This document shows, piece after piece, positions 34,638 through 43,463 of a DNA stretch of 64,000 nt (positions are counted from its first letter, which is position 1; every line of letters starts with the position of its first letter). Both the position numbers and the translations under genes were made by a program. The notes under the pieces are model-generated. The model was not told the origin of the DNA. It searched no databases and saw only the letters and a program-made list of their open reading frames with translations. Source of the DNA: Caulobacteraceae bacterium PMMR1. Lineage in GTDB: Bacteria; Pseudomonadota; Alphaproteobacteria; Caulobacterales; Caulobacteraceae. The stretch lies in assembly GCA_000733915.1 (NCBI GenBank), contig JPOM01000001.1, positions 2,606,001-2,670,000 of the forward strand, given 5' to 3'.

Positions 34638-37399
34638 GCGATGAGGAGGCGCAGTTTCAGCAATTCTTCCACGCTGCAACCGGCTTTCCGCCATATGCGT
34701 GGCAAATCAAGGCGGCTGTCGAGGGGCTTCCTCAGATACTCCCAATCCCGACAGGGTTGGGAAAGACTGAGGGAAGCGCGCTGGCATGGGCTTGGCGGCG
34801 CTTTACGGGTAAGGACGACGAACCGCTTCACCTTGTCTATTGCCTGCCGATGCGGAGCCTTGTCCGCCAAACGGTCGAACGCCTGCGATCCTGCTTCTCT
34901 GCACTCAAGTCGTGGAATGGCGCGATAGACATCCCGGTTTTCCAGCTCATCGGCGGTGACGTCGGGGACGGGTGGGATGCGCTTCCAGACCGCCCATGGG
35001 TGCTGGTCGGAACGCAGGACATGCTGCTGTCGCGAGCTTTGAATCGCGGCTACGGCATGAGCCGCTTCGACTGGCCCATGCATTTCGGCCTGCTCAATCA
35101 GGACTGCCTCTGGATCGTCGACGAAGTGCAACTCATGGGGCCTGGCCTTTGGACCACGGCCCAACTGGACTGGATGCGGCGCCATCGCTTCCCAGGCGTC
35201 AAGCCCTGCCGCACGACTTGGATGAGCGCGACGCTTGGCGTCCAGTTTCTTCAGACGACGGATCGAAAGAAAGACGAATGCGATGGCGTCGAGCCTTTCG
35301 ACGCGGGCCTTGAAAGCGACTCGAACGCGGCTTTCAAGCTGCTGCGGGCCGCATGGCGTCGGACAACACTCCACCAGCCCGCAACGGGAGCGAGAGCAAA
35401 GCCGCGCGTCGAGCAGATCGCGTCTGAAGCCAAAAGCGCTCACGCTTCCGGCACGCTGACGCTGATCGTCTGTAACACGGTAAAGACTGCCCGGGACATC
35501 TTCCAGAAGCTCGGGGCGGATAGCGCGCCAAAGATTCTGCTCACATCACGATTTCGCGCCGGTGAACGCACCGAATACGAAAAGACGCTCCAGATTTTCG
35601 AGCAGCGTCGGAAAATGAGTCAGTCCGGGCGCGTTGGAGGCTGTGATCCGGGGTTGATCTGCGTCAGCACGCAGGTCATTGAAGCGGGCCTCGACATCTC
35701 GGCGCATCGATTGTGGACGGAGCATGCGCCATGGCCTTCGCTGGTGCAGCGCCTGGGCCGCCTCAACCGCGACGGCAAGGACAATGAAGCTCGAGCGGTC
35801 GTCTGGAAGCTCGAATCCGAAGAGAAGCGCAAGCACGAAGGCGAGGACTGGATCGGGCCCTATCGGAAAGCCGCGCTGGACCAAGCGTCATCGTTGCTCA
35901 AGGCGTTTGCACCGCTATCGGAGCAGATGTCGGCCCAGGAAGCGCTCGCGAAGCTTCAAGAGAAGATGCCGAAAGAACTTGAAGAGGCGCTCGTGATCCC
36001 GCCCGAACCTTATCCGCGCGCGCTCGACGTTCACGGACTTTTCTCCACGGAGCCTGACGTCTTTGGCGGCTTCACGGATGTGAGCCGGTTCGTGCGGAAC
36101 GCCGATCCGGATGCAGACGTCATCGTGTTCTGGCGGGATTGGCAGGGCCGCGAGCCGCCGCGAGGCGACGCCCTCGACGGGCCGCTGCTCGACCCGGATC
36201 GTGAGACTTGCTCTGTGGCGCTGCAGCGATTGCAGGGCTTGCTGAAGAACGTCAAAGCGCCTGCGTGGTTCTGGGATGATCGCGCGGAGCGCTGGGCTCG
36301 AATACGCGCCTCGGACTTGAAGGCCGGCATGACTGTGATGCTGCACGGCGATGTCGGCGGCTATGACAGAGACCTCGGATGGACAGGCGACAAAAGCCAT
36401 CGATTGAAGGACTTGCCGCCGCCAGGACCCGGGCGCACCTTGCGTGACGACTGGCGCGCTGAGGCGGGCTATTGGTCCGGCCTGACGTCGCACCTCTTGG
36501 ACGCGCGCCGCGAGGCGGAGAAGATTTGCGACGGATTGGCTCTGCAAGACCCAATCCGACGAGCTGTCGTCGAGGCCTCCGGCCTCCATGATCTCGGCAA
36601 GGCTCATCCGTGTTGGCGCAAAGCCATACCGACGGGCGGCCCGCTTGACGACGAGGTCCTGGCGAAGTTCCCGAAAGTGCTTCGGGTCAAAGTTCTGAGT
36701 CGCGACGCCGAAAGCGTGAGAGCGGCGGTCCAGCCGAAACTCGCGAACGCAAGCGCACTTTCCGATGAAGGCCCAAACGATGACGGAGTTGTCCGGCTTC
36801 ATTGGGCGCTGGAGTGCAAACTCGACAGGAAGGCGCTCGAGGAAATCCGAGCGCTTCCGAATGTGAGTGGGGCGGCGCACAAAGCATTCCGCCCCGGTCT
36901 GCGCCACGAGGCGGCGTCCGCCCTGGCGATGTGGCGGCGATATAAGGACTCGGAAGAGACGCCGCCCTATCCCGCGCTCGCCGTCTATCTCGCCGCCGCT
37001 CATCACGGGAAGGCGCGCACCGTTCTGCGCGCGATCTCAGACGAAGGTTCAGACGAAGGTGGAGATGTTTTTGGCGTCAGCCGATCTTCCGAAGCTTTGC
37101 AGTTAGATGGCCAGGAATGGCCGATGGATTTCTCGATTGCCCTGGACGGCGCCGATGGTGATTGGACCAACAATGGTTTCGCGCTGAACGGTCCGGGTTG
37201 GACTGCCCTTGTCGCCGACATTCTCGGACCCTGGCGCGGTGAGGCGGACGGAGCGTGGACCGGCGCAGTCCCCAAGGATGAGCCGCGCGCGCTCGGGCCG
37301 TTTGCGCTCGCCTGGCTCGAAGCACTTGTTCGAGTCGCCGACTGGCGCGCGAGCGAGCGCCCGTCCCAGCGCGTTGCGCCGGGAGGCGCCTCCATATGA
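34634..37399 (+). CDS. cas3: Cas3 helicase-nuclease, type I-G (I-U) with C-terminal HD domain
   Basis: 921 residues. The superfamily 2 helicase comes first: Walker A PTGLGKTEG (about residues 39-47), DEVQ in WIVDEVQLMG, MSATLG, and motif VI QRLGRLNRDG. The HD nuclease is at the C-terminal side: GLHDLGKAHPCWR near residue 655 and a later AAHHGKAR. Helicase before HD is characteristic of the type I-G (formerly I-U) Cas3. It unwinds and degrades DNA bound by Cascade. It is the first gene of cas3-csx17-csb1-csb2; its ATG overlaps the stop of the truncated integrase and its stop overlaps the csx17 ATG. Confidence 0.93.
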   Translation: MSDEEAQFQQFFHAATGFPPYAWQIKAAVEGLPQILPIPTGLGKTEGSALAWAWRRFTGKDDEPLHLVYCLPMRSLVRQTVERLRSCFSALKSWNGAIDIPVFQLIGGDVGDGWDALPDRPWVLVGTQDMLLSRALNRGYGMSRFDWPMHFGLLNQDCLWIVDEVQLMGPGLWTTAQLDWMRRHRFPGVKPCRTTWMSATLGVQFLQTTDRKKDECDGVEPFDAGLESDSNAAFKLLRAAWRRTTLHQPATGARAKPRVEQIASEAKSAHASGTLTLIVCNTVKTARDIFQKLGADSAPKILLTSRFRAGERTEYEKTLQIFEQRRKMSQSGRVGGCDPGLICVSTQVIEAGLDISAHRLWTEHAPWPSLVQRLGRLNRDGKDNEARAVVWKLESEEKRKHEGEDWIGPYRKAALDQASSLLKAFAPLSEQMSAQEALAKLQEKMPKELEEALVIPPEPYPRALDVHGLFSTEPDVFGGFTDVSRFVRNADPDADVIVFWRDWQGREPPRGDALDGPLLDPDRETCSVALQRLQGLLKNVKAPAWFWDDRAERWARIRASDLKAGMTVMLHGDVGGYDRDLGWTGDKSHRLKDLPPPGPGRTLRDDWRAEAGYWSGLTSHLLDARREAEKICDGLALQDPIRRAVVEASGLHDLGKAHPCWRKAIPTGGPLDDEVLAKFPKVLRVKVLSRDAESVRAAVQPKLANASALSDEGPNDDGVVRLHWALECKLDRKALEEIRALPNVSGAAHKAFRPGLRHEAASALAMWRRYKDSEETPPYPALAVYLAAAHHGKARTVLRAISDEGSDEGGDVFGVSRSSEALQLDGQEWPMDFSIALDGADGDWTNNGFALNGPGWTALVADILGPWRGEADGAWTGAVPKDEPRALGPFALAWLEALVRVADWRASERPSQRVAPGGASI

Positions 37400-39561
37400 G
37401 CACGAACCGCGCCGTTCTGTCGGTCATTCCCGTTCCGGGGCTTAATCCGACTAGCCTCGGCGCTTACCTCGCAGCGCTCGGTCTGTTGAAGGTTTTGTCG
37501 CGCCGCTGGCCCGACGTGCGCGCAGCCTGGCGCGACGGCGTACTGCATGTTGTCGGTGGCCCGACCGACCGCGATACGCTGGCGGACGCCTTGATGAGCA
37601 TTGCGGATCAAGGAGCGTGGACGCCCTATCTGCGACAATGGAAAAAGGATCAGGAACTAAGCACTAAGCGTAAGGTCAATTATCCATTGCTGCTTTGGCA
37701 GGCCAATGCTGACGAAATTTTACTTGAGACCTTCGCTGCGCACATAGCTCCCGCGGGTCGTGGTCGGTTTAATCCATTGCTGGGAAACGGCGGGAGTATC
37801 GGCAATCGTGACTTTTCAGATGGTTGGAAAAGAGCAACGGATGCACTCAAAGCACCGGCGTCACCGAAGAAATCAAAGAACGCAACGAACGCGGATAATC
37901 GGCGTGAGGCGCTGACTGCCTTTCTCCAAGGAGAGACGCTGGAATGGCAAGCTGAGAAGCTCAACGCCGCCTCATGGTTCAGCGACGCCAACAAGCTCTA
38001 TAACAGCGGCCAGGGTGCGTATAGCGAAGGCGCGATCTCGCCATGGGCCATGGCGCTCGCCTGCGAGGGGCTTGCCTTCTTCGCCGGCGGCGCATCACGC
38101 CGGCTCGGCGCGCGAACCAGGCCCGTCGGCGCTTTTCCCTTTGTCATCGAGAGCGCCGCTCCCGAAACGTCCGGCGAAGCGGGACGCGACCGAGGTGAAG
38201 TCTGGGCGCCGGTTTGGAACCGTCCAATGACCACGTCCGAAGTCGCCGCTCTTTTTGCGCGAGGACGGGCCGAGATCGGTGGCCGCGGCGCTACCACACC
38301 TGCTGCTTTCGCCGTAGCTGTCACGCGGCGCGGCATCGATGCCGGTGTCAGCGAATTCCGGCGGTTTGCGCTTGGCGGAACGACCAGCAAACAAACTTTC
38401 GAGCCGCGCTATCTCGGCTTCGTGCGGGATCCGACCGCCGCCGGCGACGACGCCGCCGCCGCCGCCGCCGCACGATCCGAAGCGTTCAAGCGTGCGCTCA
38501 ACCTGATCGAGAAACTGCCTTCCGACAAGAAGGTGGGGCAGCGTTGGCGCTTCGTCGGTCTGCGCGGCCCGATCGAGAGCGCGCTCGTTCGCGCAGCCGG
38601 CGCGCCGGCTGATTCCGAAGCGGCAGTGGCCCTGCTTGACGCAACGGTGGTGTCGCTGGACCGCGTGGACGTCAATCGGTCGTTTCGTGAGCAGAGCGTC
38701 GCCTGGCGGCCGCTGCCGCTCGCTTGGCTGGCGGGTCTGTTCGGAGGCGACGTGCCCGACGTGGAGGCGCGCCTCGCCTTGTCGCTGGCGTCCGCCTTTC
38801 CCGCCGACTATCCGTTTGCGCTCTATCGATTTGGCATCGAGTGGCGGGACCACAATCGAGACGGACGGCCCGCCTACATCCACTCGAAGACTCCGCCGGC
38901 GCGCTGGGTTTGGCGCGCAGGTCCGTTGACGCGAAATCTCGGTGCGGTACTTCAGCGCCGCCTGCTCGACTGGGAAAATGAGCATGAGCGGGGCGCGCCG
39001 CCGGCCTTCGCACGGATCACGGCGCGCCTGTCGGACATCGAAGCCTGGCTCGACGAAAACGTGGACGAGGCGCTGCTCGCGCGATGGCTCTCACGTTTTG
39101 CGCTGTTCGACTGGTCCTTCGACTGGTCCTTCGATCGCAATGACGCCAGGGCGCTCCTGACTCGCGACAACAAGTGGAGCCCGCCGACCCCTGTTGGGCC
39201 AGCGCTGGCGCTCTACGGCCTTCTTTCCCCGCTGTTTGATCTGAGGCCCGTGCGAGAAAGCGGCCAGCGAGACGGACGCGATCTTCTGGCGCCCGATACC
39301 GGCGCACGCACGCCTGCGGCGGCGCGCAAAATTACTGCGCTGATCCGCGGAGGCGATGTCGAGCGGGCCGTTGACGTCGCAAGGTCGCGCTACGCCATGG
39401 CCAACGCGCCCCTGATGAGCACCGACGCACCCTGCGCCGTCAACGATCCGGAGCGCCTGCTGACCGCCCTCCTGTTCCCCGTTTCCAGCGCAGATCGCGC
39501 CGCACTTGTGCGTCGTTGGCTGCGCCCGCAACGCCAATCCGATGAGGTGACACATGCCTGA
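37396..39561 (+). CDS. csx17: Csx17, large subunit (Cas8-like) of type I-G CRISPR effector
   Basis: 721 residues. The N-terminus PGLNPTSLGAYLAALGLLKVL is the hallmark of Csx17, together with FNPLLGNGGSIGNRDFSDGW in the middle and the C-terminal LRPQRQ end. It takes the place of Cas8 in recognising the PAM and holding the Cascade complex. Small internal slippage marks are present: a perfect 12-base duplication giving DWSFDWSFD (39109-39132) and a GCC run giving seven alanines near 38455. Its start overlaps the cas3 stop (ATGA) and its end overlaps the csb1 start by eight bases. Confidence 0.92.
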   Translation: MSTNRAVLSVIPVPGLNPTSLGAYLAALGLLKVLSRRWPDVRAAWRDGVLHVVGGPTDRDTLADALMSIADQGAWTPYLRQWKKDQELSTKRKVNYPLLLWQANADEILLETFAAHIAPAGRGRFNPLLGNGGSIGNRDFSDGWKRATDALKAPASPKKSKNATNADNRREALTAFLQGETLEWQAEKLNAASWFSDANKLYNSGQGAYSEGAISPWAMALACEGLAFFAGGASRRLGARTRPVGAFPFVIESAAPETSGEAGRDRGEVWAPVWNRPMTTSEVAALFARGRAEIGGRGATTPAAFAVAVTRRGIDAGVSEFRRFALGGTTSKQTFEPRYLGFVRDPTAAGDDAAAAAAARSEAFKRALNLIEKLPSDKKVGQRWRFVGLRGPIESALVRAAGAPADSEAAVALLDATVVSLDRVDVNRSFREQSVAWRPLPLAWLAGLFGGDVPDVEARLALSLASAFPADYPFALYRFGIEWRDHNRDGRPAYIHSKTPPARWVWRAGPLTRNLGAVLQRRLLDWENEHERGAPPAFARITARLSDIEAWLDENVDEALLARWLSRFALFDWSFDWSFDRNDARALLTRDNKWSPPTPVGPALALYGLLSPLFDLRPVRESGQRDGRDLLAPDTGARTPAAARKITALIRGGDVERAVDVARSRYAMANAPLMSTDAPCAVNDPERLLTALLFPVSSADRAALVRRWLRPQRQSDEVTHA

Positions 39562-40702
39562 AGATCAAACCCAGCCGAACGTGCTGACGCCTGAAAGCGT
39601 TCTGAAAGGCGCTTCGCCCATAGTGCTGACCGCGACGCTCAAACCTGTCGGCGGCCTCGATCGCTTCCAACCTGCAGGCTTCCCCGAGATCGGGCACGTC
39701 ATCTACAAGGCGCCGCGCAGCGACGGCCGTGTCGAGAACGTCAATATCGTCGACAGCCCGGCCAGCATGGCCAATCATCTCGAATCCGTGTGCCTGTGCG
39801 GGCCGCACGATCTGGAATTGCACGAAGATCTGGCAGGCATGCCCTACTTGCGTTGCGTCACCGGCGCTTTGACCGATGGGAAGCTATCGCCAGAGAAACG
39901 CGAACTTGTCGTGACGAGCCTGACGGAGGGTCATCGTATAGCTTCGACGTACTTTCTTGCGGGCAGAGCCCTCCGCTTGGACGGTGCGTGTGGTACAGAA
40001 TTATTCTCAAAGACTCTTGAGAATGAATTTGGCATCAAGCTCCCCGGTAGCAAGAAGGCGCACCCGCCAGCGGAAAAATGGTGGGATGTCTTCGGAACGA
40101 TCTTTAAATACGACCCCAACGCGCTCGTGCACGGCGTTCTCTTTCCGCAATATCAGATCAAGATCGCGCGCTTTCTGACGGCGCATCTGGAGGCGTTCGG
40201 CGCAGCACGCGTCGACCGCTCCGGTGTCAAGTTCGATCGGCTTGGCAAAACAACGTCCGGCCAACCCATCTTCGCCGTTGATGACGCGACCGCCTCTGAA
40301 ATCCGAGCGACTTTCGTTCTCGACGTGGCGCTTCTACGCTCCTTCGGTCGCGCCGATGCAAACGGCAATGTGCGCGGCCTTTCCGAGAAGCAGAAGGAAT
40401 TCCTTGTCGCCCTCGCACTCTGGAAGATCGATCGTCTGCTGCGCGAGCCATTCCGCTACCGCTCCGGCTGTCACCTCGAACGCATCAGCCTAAGGAGTGG
40501 CGAGCGGGACATTGTGCTGGCCGCGAACATCGGGGAATCGATAAAAGCCGCCGCCTTTAGAAGCCAAAACGATCAGGCACCGATCGTCACCGACATTTAC
40601 TGGCCGCACGACGAACTTTACCGCGTAGACGAGGACAACGCGTCCAGTTCTCCGAGCGACGACGCTGCTGAGTCCGAGGGCGACGACGGCGAGAACCTCT
40701 GA
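39554..40702 (+). CDS. csb1: Csb1 (GSU0053 family), Cas7-like backbone subunit
   Basis: 382 residues. The family signature is seen in LKPVGGLDRFQPAGFPEIGH, VDSPASMANHLE, LTEGHRIASTYFL and FRYRSGCHLE. It is the Cas7 homologue that coats the crRNA in type I-G Cascade. The Ser/Asp/Glu-rich C-terminal tail is likely disordered. It overlaps csx17 by eight bases and is followed by csb2 after three bases. Confidence 0.92.
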   Translation: MPEDQTQPNVLTPESVLKGASPIVLTATLKPVGGLDRFQPAGFPEIGHVIYKAPRSDGRVENVNIVDSPASMANHLESVCLCGPHDLELHEDLAGMPYLRCVTGALTDGKLSPEKRELVVTSLTEGHRIASTYFLAGRALRLDGACGTELFSKTLENEFGIKLPGSKKAHPPAEKWWDVFGTIFKYDPNALVHGVLFPQYQIKIARFLTAHLEAFGAARVDRSGVKFDRLGKTTSGQPIFAVDDATASEIRATFVLDVALLRSFGRADANGNVRGLSEKQKEFLVALALWKIDRLLREPFRYRSGCHLERISLRSGERDIVLAANIGESIKAAAFRSQNDQAPIVTDIYWPHDELYRVDEDNASSSPSDDAAESEGDDGENL

Positions 40703-40705
40703 GCC

Positions 40706-42256
40706 ATGCGGCTGGTTCTGCAGCAATCGTTCCCGCTCGGGCGCTTCCACGCGACGCAATGGAAGGCCAATCCCTTCGATAAGGAACTCGCCGGCGAATG
40801 GCCGCCGAGCCCCTGGCGGCTGGTCCGCGCCATCGTCGCCCGCTGGTACCAATGGCGTCGCGAGATGCTGGGAACCTGGCCAGAGGACGAACTGAACAAG
40901 CTCGTTAGCGCGCTCTGCAGCAGCGACTACAGCTTCTATCTGCCGGAGCAAGCCCGCCAGTCTGTGAGTCTCCGCCAGTATCAGCCGGTTGAGTTCGGAT
41001 GGAATCCACCCAATAAGAAAGCGGCCGCCACAAAGTCGTATGGGACGAGCCTCACGCAAGACAACGCCTGGTGCGTTCCGCCGGATGTGGGCTTGTTCTG
41101 GTTCATCGAGGGTGACGGTTGGACGTCGGAGCTTGTCGCGATTCTCGATCGATGCCTTGAGCGGATTGTCTATTTCGGACGAGCTGAAGCGCTGACGAGC
41201 CTAAGCCGCATTGACGAGTCGCCGGCATTGCCGAATGTCACGCTGGCCAAAAGCAAAACCTCGGGCGATCTCGCCCCGGTGCTGGTTCCGGCACCTGAAG
41301 CCACGCGAGCCGATATCGAGCGCCCGACGCACGACCCGCTGGCCGCGCGCAACATCCCTCAAGGCGCGCGCTTTCTGTACGCCCGAAGGCCGCCGCGTCC
41401 GCCAGCCCGTGAAATCCCGCGCCGTGCGCCACGGCGACCGGACACACATCTTGTTCAGTTCGCCCTCGGTTGGGCGGTGGCGCCGAAGCAGCGCGCCACG
41501 GTGCGCCTGACCGCCCGCTTTCGCTCGGCGGTGCTGCGCAATCTCATCCGCTCAAAGACAAGTGGCGCCGCGAGCAAATGGGCGGACGCACCCGAAGATG
41601 TCCGCGACGCGATTGCCGGAATGACCGGTAAAACTTCCCAAGGCGAGCCCCTGCGGGGTCCAAGAGCGCACGCCGAGTTTCTGATCTGGTGGGACGGCGC
41701 CGCGCCGACGCGCCTTCTCGTCTGGAGGGGCGCACGGCCCTTTGGTGAAGACGAGCAAGAGGCAATCCTGCAAGCTGCCGCGCAGGAATTGTCATGGGCG
41801 AACGCCGGGCCAGATGCCGAAGCTTGGAAGATCAAGCTAATTCCTCTCGATACGGCGGTCGCGCCGCCGCCGGGATTTGATGGGGCTCCCGCCAAGGTTT
41901 GGCGATCACTTACGCCCTATGTGCCGCCCCGGCATCACCTGCGGGGCGGCAAGGTTCGGGAATCGGAAACAATCGAGAACCAAGTCCGCCGCGAATTTAT
42001 GGCGCGCGGCTATGCGCCGGGTGCTGAGCTTCTCTCCGTAGAAGAGATCGAATCCGAGACCGAGCGTTCAAGATGGGTGGCCGTTCATGTGACAAGACGC
42101 GAAGTGGAGCGCCGTTCGTTCATCGGGGGCCGACGCGGCTACATGCTTCGCCTTTCCTTCGCAACGCCAGTTTCCGGTCCTCTGAGACTAGGGCATTCAA
42201 GCAGTTTCGGGCTGGGTTTGTTTGTTCCGGACCCCGGAGGTTTGACTTTCCTGTGA
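40706..42256 (+). CDS. csb2: Csb2 (GSU0054 family), Cas5-Cas6 fusion
   Basis: 516 residues. The N-terminal Cas5-like RAMP (FPLGRFHATQWKANPFDKEL, EWPPSPWRLVRAI) is followed by a Cas6-like part whose Gly-rich loop is visible at the end (LRLGHSSSFGLGLF). In type I-G this protein both caps the crRNA 5' end and processes pre-crRNA. A perfect hairpin starts immediately after its stop. Downstream, where cas4-cas1 and cas2 are usually found, there is only an insertion sequence. Confidence 0.9.
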   Translation: MRLVLQQSFPLGRFHATQWKANPFDKELAGEWPPSPWRLVRAIVARWYQWRREMLGTWPEDELNKLVSALCSSDYSFYLPEQARQSVSLRQYQPVEFGWNPPNKKAAATKSYGTSLTQDNAWCVPPDVGLFWFIEGDGWTSELVAILDRCLERIVYFGRAEALTSLSRIDESPALPNVTLAKSKTSGDLAPVLVPAPEATRADIERPTHDPLAARNIPQGARFLYARRPPRPPAREIPRRAPRRPDTHLVQFALGWAVAPKQRATVRLTARFRSAVLRNLIRSKTSGAASKWADAPEDVRDAIAGMTGKTSQGEPLRGPRAHAEFLIWWDGAAPTRLLVWRGARPFGEDEQEAILQAAAQELSWANAGPDAEAWKIKLIPLDTAVAPPPGFDGAPAKVWRSLTPYVPPRHHLRGGKVRESETIENQVRREFMARGYAPGAELLSVEEIESETERSRWVAVHVTRREVERRSFIGGRRGYMLRLSFATPVSGPLRLGHSSSFGLGLFVPDPGGLTFL

Positions 42257-42291
42257 GCCAATAACCTCCAGCTTTGCTCGAGGTTATTGGC
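42257..42291 (+). terminator. Perfect 12-bp hairpin directly after csb2
   Basis: GCCAATAACCTC (42257-42268), 11-base loop, GAGGTTATTGGC (42280-42291). It begins at the base after the csb2 stop. A terminator for the cas operon is the simplest reading although no T-run follows. I looked for second copies as would be expected of a CRISPR repeat and saw none in the window. Confidence 0.55.
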
Positions 42292-42383
42292 AGCGCACAA
42301 TCAGGACAATTTGGAGGGTCTCATAGTGTTATGGCGAAAACGTAGCTCTCATCATCGCCAACGGCGGCGCGCCAACCTCCTTA

Positions 42384-43227
42384 GGCTCCAAACCCAATCA
42401 CGCGCTTGAGGCCGGTGGGCAAATCATGATTCCGGCGCCCTGAGCGGCGTTGGAGGGGGGCATGGGCCTGTTCTGGTTGTCGGACGAGCAGTGGGCGGCG
42501 ATCGAGCCGCACCTGCCGCAGAACCAGCCCGGCGCCAGGCGGGTGGACGACCGGCGGGTGATCTCGGGCATCCTCCACGTGCTGAAGGTGGGTTGCCGCT
42601 GGCAGGACTGCCCCGGCGACTACGGCCCGCACACGACGGTCTACAACCGGTTCAACCGATGGTCTCGCCGACGGTTCTGGATCCAGCTGCTGGAAGCGCT
42701 CGCCGCCTCCGGCGCGGTGACGAAAAGCACCGCGGTGGACAGCACTTACGTCAAGGCGCAGCGCTCGGCCTTCGGGGGAAAAGGGGGGCGCGGGCGCAGG
42801 CGATCGGCCCCTCGCGCGGCGGTCAGACCACCAAAGTTCATGTCCTCACCGACACCGTCGGGCGCCCCTTCGCGCTGACGCTGACCCCGGGCAACGTCTC
42901 CGACATTACTGTCGCGCCGGCCCTGCTCGCCCGCGCCCAAGGCGCCCGCTACGTGCTGGCCGACAAGGGATACGACGCCGACGCGCTCCGCCGGATGCTG
43001 CGGCAGTCCGGAGCCGTGCCGGTCATCCCAGGCCGAAGCACCCGCAAACGCCGCATCGCCTACGATCAAGACCGCTACCGAGAGCGCCGCCGGATCGAGA
43101 ACGCCTTCTGCAGGCTCAAGGACTTCCGCCGCGTGGCCACCCGCTACGACAAGCTCGCGGCCAACTTCCTCTCCGCCGTCGCCCTTGCAGCGCTACTGTC
43201 CTTCCGGCTGTGAATGAGTCTTGAGCC
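42384..43227 (+). mobile_element. IS5/IS427-type insertion sequence, copy A (844 bp)
   Basis: The ends are GGCTCCAAAC on the left and, read inward, GGCTCAAGAC on the right, flanked on both sides by TA (42382-42383 and 43228-43229), the target duplication of the IS427 group. The sequence is nearly identical to copy B at 57534-58377; I count four base differences (near 42776, 43091, 43134 and 43206). Both copies have the same orientation. It separates the cas operon from the lipoprotein and protease genes. Confidence 0.9.
42462..43213 (+). CDS. IS5-family transposase, two overlapping frames (programmed frameshift), copy A
   Basis: The first frame starts at ATG 42462 after GGAGGGGGG and encodes LSDEQWAAIEPHLP, DDRRVISGILHVL and the first catalytic Asp in VDSTYVKAQRSAFGG. 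The second frame carries TTKVHVLTD, LADKGYDAD with the second Asp, and RIENAFCRLKDFRRVATRYDKLA with the catalytic Glu, ending at 43213. The crossover lies at an A4G6 run (about 42780-42788), a typical slippery site; IS427-group elements make transposase by such frameshifting. The complete protein would be about 250 residues. Confidence 0.85.
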
Positions 43228-43232
43228 TAAGG

Positions 43233-43439
43233 CTATTTGGGAGGACGACCCATCTTCCTATAACTGTCTAGTACTCTCTGATCCTGGGGCGAATACGTTG
43301 TGCCGACGCAATCACCGCCCGTGGACGAAGGACACAGCGGGATTCCTGAAGCCGCTTCCGAAGGGGCCGGAACATACCTTGCATGACACCCGGAGATGGC
43401 GACGGAAGTCACTAGCAAAATTAGTGAAAATGTTCTCAT
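43233..43439 (-). CDS. Small lipoprotein
   Basis: 68 residues with a lipoprotein signal: hydrophobic FSLILLVTSVAIS followed by Gly-Cys (lipobox AISGC at residues 14-18). The mature part is ~50 polar residues ending in MGRPPK. AAAGGAA lies upstream of the ATG at 43439. The stop is five bases from the end of IS copy A, so the gene has just escaped disruption. No family is recognised. The protease gene ends 24 bases upstream on the same strand, so the two may be co-transcribed. Confidence 0.65.
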   Translation of the reverse strand: MRTFSLILLVTSVAISGCHARYVPAPSEAASGIPLCPSSTGGDCVGTTYSPQDQRVLDSYRKMGRPPK

Positions 43440-43463
43440 CGGCTTATTCCTTTGCGCGCGACC

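Noticed and set aside
42257-43460. CRISPR array next to the cas operon
   Set aside because: Only one palindrome is present; no second copy, regular spacing or spacer-like segments were found before or after the IS element.
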